In this document: positions 28,698 to 36,200 of the stretch, in pieces | Position numbering within the stretch: position 1 is the stretch's first letter | Layout: the number at the start of each line of letters is the position of its first letter | NCBI RefSeq assembly: GCF_001280505.1 | Contig: NZ_LBIO01000040.1 | Span: 342,694 to 406,693 of the forward strand | Length of the DNA stretch: 64,000 bases | Direction of reading: 5' to 3' | Source: Mangrovimonas sp. TPBH4 | GTDB lineage: Bacteria > Bacteroidota > Bacteroidia > Flavobacteriales > Flavobacteriaceae | Notes under the pieces: generated by a model | The model's input: the letters and a program-made list of their open reading frames with translations, nothing else | Told to the model about the DNA's origin: nothing | Databases searched by the model: none | Translations under genes and position numbers: made by a program

Positions 28698-31600
28698 GTG
28701 AGTCATTTTAACAGCATACAACTTAAATTAGAGGAATTTATCAGGCGATATTACTTCAACGAATTGCTCAAAGGAGCCATTCTTTTTTTCGCTATTGGCC
28801 TTTTATATTTTTTACTCACATTGTTCATCGAGTATGTATTGTGGCTAAATCCCACGGCCAGAACTATTTTGTTTTGGGTGTTTATAGCTGTTGAATTTGG
28901 ACTGTTTATAAAATTCATCTGGTTGCCATTGGCAAAGTTGTTCAAGCTTCAAAAAGGGATTGATTACGAACAAGCTTCCCAAATCATTGGAAAACACTTT
29001 CCTGAAGTAAGTGATAAATTGTTGAATGTGTTACAGTTGCAACAAACTTCCGCAGCACAAACTAGGGAATCTGATTTATTATTGGCTGGAATAGAACAAA
29101 AGTCTGCCGAATTGCAACCCGTACCTTTCAAATTGGCTATTAACTTCAAAAAGAATTTCAAATATTTAAAATACGCAGCCATTCCGTTGCTCATAATTGG
29201 CTTATCCTTCCTCACAGGACATTTCAATCTGTTTAGCGACAGCTATGAGAGGGTAGTTAATTACAAGACTGCCTATGAACCGCCAGCTCCGTTTAAATTT
29301 TTTGTGTTGAATGACAATTTAACGGCTGTTGAAAACAAGAATTATGTGTTGAAGGTGTCAACAGCGGGAAAGGTCATTCCGGAAAATGCCCAAATTCAAT
29401 TTAACAATGAAACTTATTTTTTACAGCAAACCTCGCCAGGACATTTTGAATATGTGTTTGAGCAGCCAATGGAATCCTTGGATTTTAGGATGATGGCGAA
29501 TGATGTGGTTTCAAGAGATTATACTTTGGAAGTGACTAAGGTTCCTGCTCTAGTGAATTTTGAAATGCTTCTGGATTATCCAGGGCATACCAAAAAGGGA
29601 AATGAGGTTTTAAAAAGCACCGGAAGTGCTACCGTTCCTGAGGGAACTAAAGTGACTTGGAAAGTAAATACCAGGTCTACTGAAGGGGTGACCTTGTATG
29701 CAGAGGATACCTTGCGTTTTGAAAAACTTGACGAGAATAATTTTGAAGGCAGTAAGCAGATCTTCAATAATAGCGATTATCAAATCAGTACAAGTAATCA
29801 AGCTTTAAAGGATTACGAAAGTTTGGCTTTTACCTTGAAAGTGATCAAGGACGATTATCCAGAAATTAGAGTGCAATCGGAAAAGGATAGTTTGGACCAA
29901 CAGAGTTTATATTTCTACGGACAGGTGAGTGACGATTATGGACTAAGCAAATTGCAATTGGTCTATTATCCTGTGGAGAATGAATCCGCCAAGGAGTACG
30001 TTTCGATTCCTGTAAACAATTCCAATTTTGACGAATTTGTAAGTGCCTTTCCAAATCAATTGAATGTAGAACCGGGGAAAGCTTACGAATTGTTTTTTCA
30101 GGTGTTTGATAATGATCGTTTGCATAATTACAAGCAGGTAAAGAGTCAAGTGTTTTCCTATCGGAAGCTTACGGCAGAAGAGGAAGAGTCCAAACAATTG
30201 AATGAACAAAATGAAACGATTAAGGACCTAAATAATTCCTTCGATAAATTAAGAGAACAGGACCAGCAGCTTGAAGAATTTTCCAAAACACAAAAGGAAA
30301 AAGATCAATTAAATTTTAACGACAAACAGAAGTTGCAACAATTCTTGAAACGTCAAAAGGCGCAGGAGGAAATGATGCAAAATTTCAATAAAAAGCTTCA
30401 GGAGAATCTAGAGGAATTTCAAAAGGAAAGTAATGAAAAGGATGAATTCAAGGAAGCTTTAAAGGAACGCTTGGAAGAACAAGAACAGCAATTGAAGCAA
30501 GACGAGAAGTTGTTGGAAGAATTGGAAAAGCTCCAGGAGAAAATTCAAAAGGAAGAATTGACCGATAAGTTGGAACAATTGGCCAAACAAAATAAAAACA
30601 AACAACGAAGCTTGGAGCAGTTGCTGGAACTTACCAAACGCTATTATGTCGCCAAGAAAGCGGAACAATTGCAACAAGATTTGGAGCAATTAAGTGAAAA
30701 TCAAGAAGATTTATCCAACAAGAATTCTGAAGAAAATAACAAGGAAGCCCAAGACGAATTGAATAAAGCTTTTGAGGAGTTTCAGAAAGAAATGGATGAA
30801 CTTCAGAAGGAAAATGAAGGGTTAAAGAAACCAATGGATTTGCCAAAGGATGATATGACCGAGGAAGAAATCAAGGAAGAGCAACAAGGGGCGTCGGAGG
30901 ATTTGGAAAAGCAGGAACAACAAGAACAGCAAAATGATCAACAAGGTGCACAGCAAAGTCAACAAAATGCAAAGAAAAAACAAAAGTCGGCTGCGCAAAA
31001 GATGAAACAAATGAGCTCTGAAATGTCCCAAGCCATGATGGGCGGCGGTGGTCAGCAAATGGCTGAAGATGCTGAGATGCTAAGACAGATTTTGGATAAT
31101 TTAGTGGTCTTTTCTTTTGATCAGGAAGCTTTGTTGAATACATTCAAAAGCATTGAAGTGAACCATAACGAGTATGGCAAATATTTACGCAAGCAAAGCA
31201 GTTTAAGGGAACATTTTGAACATATTGATGATAGCCTGTTTTCATTGTCGTTAAGACAACCTATGTTGTCTGAACAGGTGAACAGTCAAATCACGGAAGT
31301 GTTTTATAACATTGATAAATCCTTAGAACAGCTTTCCGAAAATCAGTTGTATCAAGGAATCGCCGCACAGCAATACACCATAACCGCTACCAACGCTTTG
31401 GCTAGTTTTTTGAGCGATGTGTTGGATAATATGGAAGCACAAATGAATTCTTCTCCAGGGCAAGGGCAGGGTAGTGAAATGCAATTGCCGGACATTATCA
31501 AAAGTCAAGGGGAGTTGAATAAGGAGATGCAAGAACAGATGGAAAAGCAACAAGGCAAACCCAAAGATGGACAGCAACAAGGTGAGCAAAAGGGACAACA

Positions 31601-32069
31601 ACCACAACAAGGGCAGGAGGGCGAAAAGGATGGAGAATCCGATCAGAACAATGAAGAAATGAACGGTGAGCTTTTTGGGATCTATCAAAGACAACAGGAA
31701 TTGCGTAATGCTTTGGAAGAAAAGTTGACTAAGGAAGGACTGAATGGGCAAGCGCAAAAGTTGTTAAAGGATATGGAAGAGGTGGAATTGGATTTATTGA
31801 ATAAAGGTTTTACCAATCAGACGCTTCAAAAAATGATGGAATTGGAGCATCAATTATTGAAAATGGAGAATGCTACCTTCATGCAGGGAGAGGATAATAA
31901 ACGTCAATCCGAAACTAATTTAAAGGATTATGATAATACGGTTCCAGACCAAATTCCAACTGCCAGAGAATATTTTAACACTACTGAAATTTTAAATAGA
32001 CAAGCTTTACCTTTGCAGCAAATTTATAAAGTAAAAGTACAAGAGTATTTCAAGAGAACAGATGATTAG
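28698..32069 (+). CDS. DUF4175 family large membrane-anchored coiled-coil protein
   Basis: The 1123-residue protein starts at GTG (28698). Two N-terminal helices (about 23-45 and 50-72) and a third at about 153-170 anchor it, followed by a beta-rich region (to about 480). A very long Gln/Glu/Lys-rich coiled coil runs from about 490 to 780, with Q-rich low-complexity stretches near 740-760 and 950-990. The layout fits DUF4175, whose function is unknown. It overlaps ybeY by eight bases, so it probably sits in one operon with ybeY. The start codon lies inside a CCACGTG word that resembles half of a parS site. Confidence 0.85.
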   Translation: MSHFNSIQLKLEEFIRRYYFNELLKGAILFFAIGLLYFLLTLFIEYVLWLNPTARTILFWVFIAVEFGLFIKFIWLPLAKLFKLQKGIDYEQASQIIGKHFPEVSDKLLNVLQLQQTSAAQTRESDLLLAGIEQKSAELQPVPFKLAINFKKNFKYLKYAAIPLLIIGLSFLTGHFNLFSDSYERVVNYKTAYEPPAPFKFFVLNDNLTAVENKNYVLKVSTAGKVIPENAQIQFNNETYFLQQTSPGHFEYVFEQPMESLDFRMMANDVVSRDYTLEVTKVPALVNFEMLLDYPGHTKKGNEVLKSTGSATVPEGTKVTWKVNTRSTEGVTLYAEDTLRFEKLDENNFEGSKQIFNNSDYQISTSNQALKDYESLAFTLKVIKDDYPEIRVQSEKDSLDQQSLYFYGQVSDDYGLSKLQLVYYPVENESAKEYVSIPVNNSNFDEFVSAFPNQLNVEPGKAYELFFQVFDNDRLHNYKQVKSQVFSYRKLTAEEEESKQLNEQNETIKDLNNSFDKLREQDQQLEEFSKTQKEKDQLNFNDKQKLQQFLKRQKAQEEMMQNFNKKLQENLEEFQKESNEKDEFKEALKERLEEQEQQLKQDEKLLEELEKLQEKIQKEELTDKLEQLAKQNKNKQRSLEQLLELTKRYYVAKKAEQLQQDLEQLSENQEDLSNKNSEENNKEAQDELNKAFEEFQKEMDELQKENEGLKKPMDLPKDDMTEEEIKEEQQGASEDLEKQEQQEQQNDQQGAQQSQQNAKKKQKSAAQKMKQMSSEMSQAMMGGGGQQMAEDAEMLRQILDNLVVFSFDQEALLNTFKSIEVNHNEYGKYLRKQSSLREHFEHIDDSLFSLSLRQPMLSEQVNSQITEVFYNIDKSLEQLSENQLYQGIAAQQYTITATNALASFLSDVLDNMEAQMNSSPGQGQGSEMQLPDIIKSQGELNKEMQEQMEKQQGKPKDGQQQGEQKGQQPQQGQEGEKDGESDQNNEEMNGELFGIYQRQQELRNALEEKLTKEGLNGQAQKLLKDMEEVELDLLNKGFTNQTLQKMMELEHQLLKMENATFMQGEDNKRQSETNLKDYDNTVPDQIPTAREYFNTTEILNRQALPLQQIYKVKVQEYFKRTDD

Positions 32070-32472
32070 TTTTAATTACGAAACGGAGTTCGAGCTTTCC
32101 AATGAAGCCGATTATTCCAAATGGATTTCTGAGACTATTAATGAAGAAAGCTGCAGAGAAGGAGAGCTTAATTATATATTTTGTGATGATGAATATCTAC
32201 ATAAAATTAATGTGGAATTTTTGGATCACGACACCTTGACGGATATCATAAGTTTCGATTACTCAGTAGGAAAAGAGCTACATGGAGATATTTATATCTC
32301 TATTGAAAGGGTCGAGGACAATGCTAAGGATTTTGATGTAGAATTCAAGGAAGAATTGAAGCGAGTGATGATTCACGGAATCCTACATTATTGTGGCTAC
32401 AAAGATAAGACAGATGAGGACGCTTTGCAAATGAGAGGTAAGGAAAATTACTATATATCTAAGTTTGTTTAA
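32062..32472 (+). CDS. ybeY: Endoribonuclease YbeY (rRNA maturation factor)
   Basis: The 136-residue protein contains the UPF0054 core: LNYIFCDDEYLHKIN, DTLTDIISFDY and the metal motif MIHGILHYCGYKDKT. The first two histidine ligands (H105, H109) are present. The third, normally His in GYDH, aligns with D115 here, which I believe is common in Bacteroidota but could not check. YbeY acts in 16S rRNA 3' maturation and ribosome quality control. It overlaps the DUF4175 gene and precedes mnmG by 80 bases. Confidence 0.92.
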   Translation: MISFNYETEFELSNEADYSKWISETINEESCREGELNYIFCDDEYLHKINVEFLDHDTLTDIISFDYSVGKELHGDIYISIERVEDNAKDFDVEFKEELKRVMIHGILHYCGYKDKTDEDALQMRGKENYYISKFV

Positions 32473-32497
32473 TACTCACCAAATCAGTGTATATTTG
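32464..32497 (+). promoter_or_regulatory. Candidate promoter of mnmG
   Basis: TTTG at 32464-32467 and TATATTTG at 32490-32497 match the Bacteroidota -33 (TTG) and -7 (TAnnTTTG) elements, with 22 bases between TTG and TA. It overlaps the end of ybeY. A transcript would start about 32504, placing the parS site in the 5' leader. Confidence 0.4.
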
Positions 32498-32536
32498 CAA
32501 ACTTATTTTTTAATCAATAAAGGAAACAAGTAAGAG

Positions 32537-32552
32537 TGTTTCACGTGGAACA
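32537..32552 (-). other. parS site (ParB-binding), upstream of mnmG
   Basis: Plus-strand TGTTTCACGTGGAACA reads TGTTCCACGTGAAACA on the minus strand, which exactly fits the known chromosomal parS consensus TGTTNCACGTGAAACA. Its last base is directly followed by the ATG of mnmG. ParB/Spo0J binds such sites near oriC to load condensin and segregate origins. No parA or parB gene is in the window. Confidence 0.9.
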
Positions 32553-34433
32553 ATGATGAGTTTATTTCAAGAAACATATGATGTAATTGTAGTTGGTGGT
32601 GGGCATGCTGGTAGTGAAGCAGCGGCCGCTGCGGCTAATATGGGGAGTTCAACTTTACTGGTGACAATGAATCTTCAGAACATTGCCCAGATGTCCTGTA
32701 ACCCTGCTATGGGTGGAATTGCAAAGGGGCAGATTGTACGAGAGATTGATGCGCTTGGAGGTTATAGTGGTATTGTGAGTGATACATCCGCTATCCAATT
32801 TAAAATGTTGAACAAGTCCAAGGGGCCTGCTATGTGGAGCCCAAGAGTCCAGAGTGACCGTATGAAGTTTGCTGAGGATTGGCGTTTGATGTTAGAACAA
32901 ACGCCTAATTTGGACTTTTACCAGGATATGGTTTCTGGTTTGTTGGTAGAAGGAGAGCGTGTGGTTGGAGTGAAAACATCTTTGGGAATTGATATCAAGG
33001 CGAAGACTGTAGTGCTTACCAACGGTACTTTTTTAAACGGTTTGATTCATATTGGAGATAAGAATTTTGGTGGTGGTAGAGCAGGCGAAAGAGCAGCTAA
33101 AGGAATTACCGAGCAGTTGGTTGATTTAGGATTTGATGCCGGAAGAATGAAGACGGGAACTCCTCCTAGGGTTGATGGTCGTTCTTTAGATTATTCTAAA
33201 ATGATTGTGCAACCAGGGGATGAAAACCCTGAGAAATTCTCTTATTCTGATATTACAAAACCGTTGACGAAACAACGGGATTGTCATATGTCTTATACAA
33301 GTACTGAAGTGCATGATTTTTTGCGGGAAGGCTTTGATCGTTCTCCTATGTTTAATGGGAGAATTAAAAGTACTGGACCAAGATATTGTCCTTCTATTGA
33401 GGATAAGATCAATCGTTTTGCTGATAAGGATAGGCATCAATTGTTCGTGGAGCCTGAGGGTTGGAATACAGTTGAAGTGTATGTGAATGGATTTTCAACT
33501 TCTCTTCCAGAGGAGGTTCAATTTAAGGCATTGCGTTCTGTTGCTGGGTTTGAGAATGTGAAATTTTTTAGACCGGGATATGCTATTGAGTATGATTATT
33601 TCCCGCCTACACAATTAAAGCATACCTTGGAAACAAAGGTGATTGACGGTTTGTATTTCGCAGGACAGATTAACGGTACTACTGGTTATGAGGAAGCGGC
33701 TTCTCAGGGTTTGATGGCTGGTATTAATGCGGCGCTTAAAGTACAAGAAAGGGAAGCTTTTATATTGAATCGTAGTGAGGCTTATATAGGTGTTTTGATT
33801 GATGATTTAATTACAAAGGGTACGGAAGAGCCTTATCGAATGTTTACTTCAAGGGCTGAATATCGTACTTTATTACGTCAGGATAATGCAGATTTAAGAT
33901 TAACGCCTAAATCTTTTGAGTTGGGATTGGCTTCTGAAAAGCGTTTAAAGCGCATGGAGGAAAAGCATTCTTCAGCTGAAGATTTTGTATCGTTCTTTAA
34001 AGAGACCAGTGTAAAACCAGAAGATATTAATCCTATTTTGGAAAGCAAAGATTCGGCTTTGGTTAAACAATCTGATAAAATGTTTAAGGTGTTTTCTAGG
34101 CCAAACATCACGATTGATGACATGCGTAAATTGGATGTTGTTGAAGCGTATGTTCAAGACCATGGTTTGGATCCTGAGGTTATTGAGCAAGCCGAAATAC
34201 AAGTGAAGTATTCTGGGTATATCGAGAAGGAAAGGAATAATGCTGATAAGTTGAATAGGTTGGAGAATATAAAAATTCCTGAGAATTTTGATTATTCTAA
34301 AATCACAAATATGAGCTTTGAGGCTCGTGAGAAATTAAATAAAATTAGGCCTATTACTATTTCTCAGGCGTCACGAATAAGTGGGGTTTCTCCAAGTGAC
34401 GTGTCTGTACTTTTGGTGTACATGGGTCGATAA
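32553..34433 (+). CDS. mnmG: tRNA uridine-5-carboxymethylaminomethyl modification enzyme MnmG (GidA)
   Basis: The 626-residue FAD protein works with MnmE to modify wobble U34. It has the N-terminal dinucleotide fold VVGGGHAGSEAAAAAA, the MSCNPAMGGIAKGQIVREID region, FFRPGYAIEYDYF, the FAGQINGTTGYEEAASQG signature and the C-terminal helical domain ending SGVSPSDVSVLLVYMGR. Length is typical. It lies between two exact parS sites. In many bacteria gidA lies near oriC, which agrees with the location. Confidence 0.97.
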   Translation: MMSLFQETYDVIVVGGGHAGSEAAAAAANMGSSTLLVTMNLQNIAQMSCNPAMGGIAKGQIVREIDALGGYSGIVSDTSAIQFKMLNKSKGPAMWSPRVQSDRMKFAEDWRLMLEQTPNLDFYQDMVSGLLVEGERVVGVKTSLGIDIKAKTVVLTNGTFLNGLIHIGDKNFGGGRAGERAAKGITEQLVDLGFDAGRMKTGTPPRVDGRSLDYSKMIVQPGDENPEKFSYSDITKPLTKQRDCHMSYTSTEVHDFLREGFDRSPMFNGRIKSTGPRYCPSIEDKINRFADKDRHQLFVEPEGWNTVEVYVNGFSTSLPEEVQFKALRSVAGFENVKFFRPGYAIEYDYFPPTQLKHTLETKVIDGLYFAGQINGTTGYEEAASQGLMAGINAALKVQEREAFILNRSEAYIGVLIDDLITKGTEEPYRMFTSRAEYRTLLRQDNADLRLTPKSFELGLASEKRLKRMEEKHSSAEDFVSFFKETSVKPEDINPILESKDSALVKQSDKMFKVFSRPNITIDDMRKLDVVEAYVQDHGLDPEVIEQAEIQVKYSGYIEKERNNADKLNRLENIKIPENFDYSKITNMSFEAREKLNKIRPITISQASRISGVSPSDVSVLLVYMGR

Positions 34434-34453
34434 TTTAAAATATAAATTAAAAG

Positions 34454-34469
34454 TGTTTCACGTGGAACA
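34454..34469 (-). other. parS site (ParB-binding), downstream of mnmG
   Basis: The same 16 bases as the site upstream of mnmG (TGTTTCACGTGGAACA on plus), an exact match to the parS consensus in reverse complement. It lies 20 bases after the mnmG stop, just before a terminator hairpin. Confidence 0.9.
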
Positions 34470-34473
34470 TAAC

Positions 34474-34500
34474 ATTCCTGCTTTTGCAGGAATATTTTTT
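34474..34500 (+). terminator. Intrinsic terminator after mnmG
   Basis: ATTCCTGC, loop TTTT, and GCAGGAAT are followed by ATTTTTTT. The T-run runs directly into the start ATG (34502) of the next gene. Confidence 0.75.
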
Positions 34501-34501
34501 T

Positions 34502-35353
34502 ATGGCAAAAACAGATAATTTTTTAAAGGTTAAGGATCATTCTGTGTCGGGTGAAGAATTTGTTTTGGTCCGTCATCCAGAATTGGATTTATTGGAGACA
34601 ACTCCGAAACCTTCTTTAGAACGTCTTCCTGAATATTACAAAAGCGAAGATTATATTTCACACACCGATGCAAAACGAAATGTGTTTGAAAAGGTATATC
34701 ATGTTGTTCGGAATATTTCGCTTCAAAGAAAATTAAAACTAATTAATGCTGTAAGTAGCGAATCCAAATCACTTTTGGATATAGGTTGCGGAACTGGAGA
34801 TTTTTTAAAAGTGGCTCAAGATGCTAACTGGAATGTTTTCGGAATAGAACCTAATGAAGAGGCTAGGAGCATCGCTAATAAAAAAACAAAGAACAATGTG
34901 TTTGATGTTTCGAAATTCCCGACGTTAAAGGATCAAAGTTTTGATGTAATTACCTTGTGGCATGTTTTGGAACATCTGCCAGATTTAAAAAAGGAAATCG
35001 AACAATTAAAACGATTGTTGCGTCCAAATGGTACTTTGATTATTGCTGTTCCCAATTTTAAGAGTTACGATGCCAATTATTACAAATCGTATTGGGCGGC
35101 TTTTGATGTGCCGAGGCATTTGTGGCATTTTTCTAAAACAGCTATTTCGGAATTGTTTATGGAACAGGATATGGTTGTGGGAAATATTTTGCCAATGCCA
35201 TTTGATGCGTTTTATGTGAGTCTGCTTTCTGAAAAATATAAAAATGGCAAGATGAATTTTTTAAAAGCGTTTTGGGTGGGAATTCAGTCTAATCTCAAAG
35301 CGAAGCGCTCTGGAGAGTATTCTTCTCTAATTTATGTGCTGAAGAATAAGTAA
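34502..35353 (+). CDS. Class I SAM-dependent methyltransferase
   Basis: I choose ATG at 34502 (283 residues) rather than an upstream in-frame TTG that would lie inside the mnmG terminator hairpin. The SAM-binding motif LLDIGCGTGDFL is at about 90-101, with the acidic residue of motif II in VFGIEPNEEA and a motif IV-like VITLWHVLEHLPD. The C-terminus (VPRHLWHFSKTAI) is typical of methyltransferases of the Methyltransf_23 kind. Substrate unknown. Confidence 0.85.
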   Translation: MAKTDNFLKVKDHSVSGEEFVLVRHPELDLLETTPKPSLERLPEYYKSEDYISHTDAKRNVFEKVYHVVRNISLQRKLKLINAVSSESKSLLDIGCGTGDFLKVAQDANWNVFGIEPNEEARSIANKKTKNNVFDVSKFPTLKDQSFDVITLWHVLEHLPDLKKEIEQLKRLLRPNGTLIIAVPNFKSYDANYYKSYWAAFDVPRHLWHFSKTAISELFMEQDMVVGNILPMPFDAFYVSLLSEKYKNGKMNFLKAFWVGIQSNLKAKRSGEYSSLIYVLKNK

Positions 35354-35572
35354 AACTTTAAATAAGACTTTTAAATTGGTTTCTAGGGGAGGTATTGTTG
35401 GATTACCTTGCCTTTTTTTGAAAGCGGCTTAAATCGCTTTAAAACGCGTTGTTTTTGATAGGGATTTTTAATAGTAGATTGTAATTATTATAAGATTATT
35501 TTATAGAAGGTTGTTTTATAAAGTAATCTCCTAAGTTGATACTTTTACGAAAAATTTAATTGGATACATAAA

Positions 35573-36094
35573 ATGAAGAAAATTGCGTTGCTTTTTGGTT
35601 TGGGACTCGGATTGCTGTCATGTCAAAACCAACAAAAAATTGCTTTCGTGGATAATGGGAAAGTAATTAATGATTATCAAGCTAAAATTGATGTCGAAGA
35701 AAAATTTAAGTTAAAGGACTTAGAATTTCAAAAGTTGAGGGATAGTTTGATTGCTAAATATCAATTGGAATATAAATCGGCTCAAGACAAGGCAAGAGGA
35801 ATGTCTGATAATGATGTTCAAAAATTGTCACAGGAATTGGGGATGAAAGAACAGCAATTGATCCAACAAATTAAAATGGAACAGGAGCAAATGACTCAGG
35901 AGTTTCAAACGGAAATTGATTCTGTAATTGTTGAAGTTAAAGAGTTTGTAAAGGAATACGGCAAAAAGAACGATTATACTTATATACTAGGTACTAGCGA
36001 GGTTGCTGCTAGTGTTCTATATGGAAAAGAGGATAACGATCTTACCGAAACCATTACAGAAGCTCTCAATGAAGCTTACAAAGGAAAAGAATAG
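35573..36094 (+). CDS. OmpH/Skp-like periplasmic chaperone, lipoprotein
   Basis: The 173-residue protein starts with a lipoprotein signal (LGLGLLSCQNQ, Cys about residue 17). The OmpH-like start QKIAFVDNGKVINDY leads to a long charged coiled coil (about 40-125) and then a small domain ending in DYTYILGTSEVAASVLYG. Skp-type proteins hold outer-membrane proteins in transit. Being a predicted lipoprotein, it may be membrane-bound rather than free. It is followed by a terminator. Confidence 0.85.
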   Translation: MKKIALLFGLGLGLLSCQNQQKIAFVDNGKVINDYQAKIDVEEKFKLKDLEFQKLRDSLIAKYQLEYKSAQDKARGMSDNDVQKLSQELGMKEQQLIQQIKMEQEQMTQEFQTEIDSVIVEVKEFVKEYGKKNDYTYILGTSEVAASVLYGKEDNDLTETITEALNEAYKGKE

Positions 36095-36112
36095 TTTTTA
36101 CATATCATATAG

Positions 36113-36136
36113 GCCAGTTAAAGTAACTGGCTTTTT
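36113..36136 (+). terminator. Intrinsic terminator after the OmpH-like gene
   Basis: GCCAGTTA and TAACTGGC pair around loop AAG, followed by TTTTT. Confidence 0.8.
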
Positions 36137-36200
36137 GTTTGACTACTGTTTAACCTTTCCAAATTATTTTCATCAATCAATATAACTAAATCATTACTGC

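Noticed and set aside
28690..28705. A fifth CACGTG-centred word at the DUF4175 start codon, considered as a parS site
   Set aside because: CATTCCACGTGAGTCA matches the consensus at only 12 of 16 positions and loses the right arm, so it was not listed as a site.
30700..31640. Gln-rich repeats in the DUF4175 gene considered as a tandem-repeat array
   Set aside because: The repetition is low-complexity protein composition without a constant DNA unit length.
30459..31757. Several leucine-rich open frames on the minus strand opposite the DUF4175 coiled coil
   Set aside because: CAA/GAA/AAG-rich coding gives TTG/TTC/CTT on the other strand, creating false leucine-rich frames.
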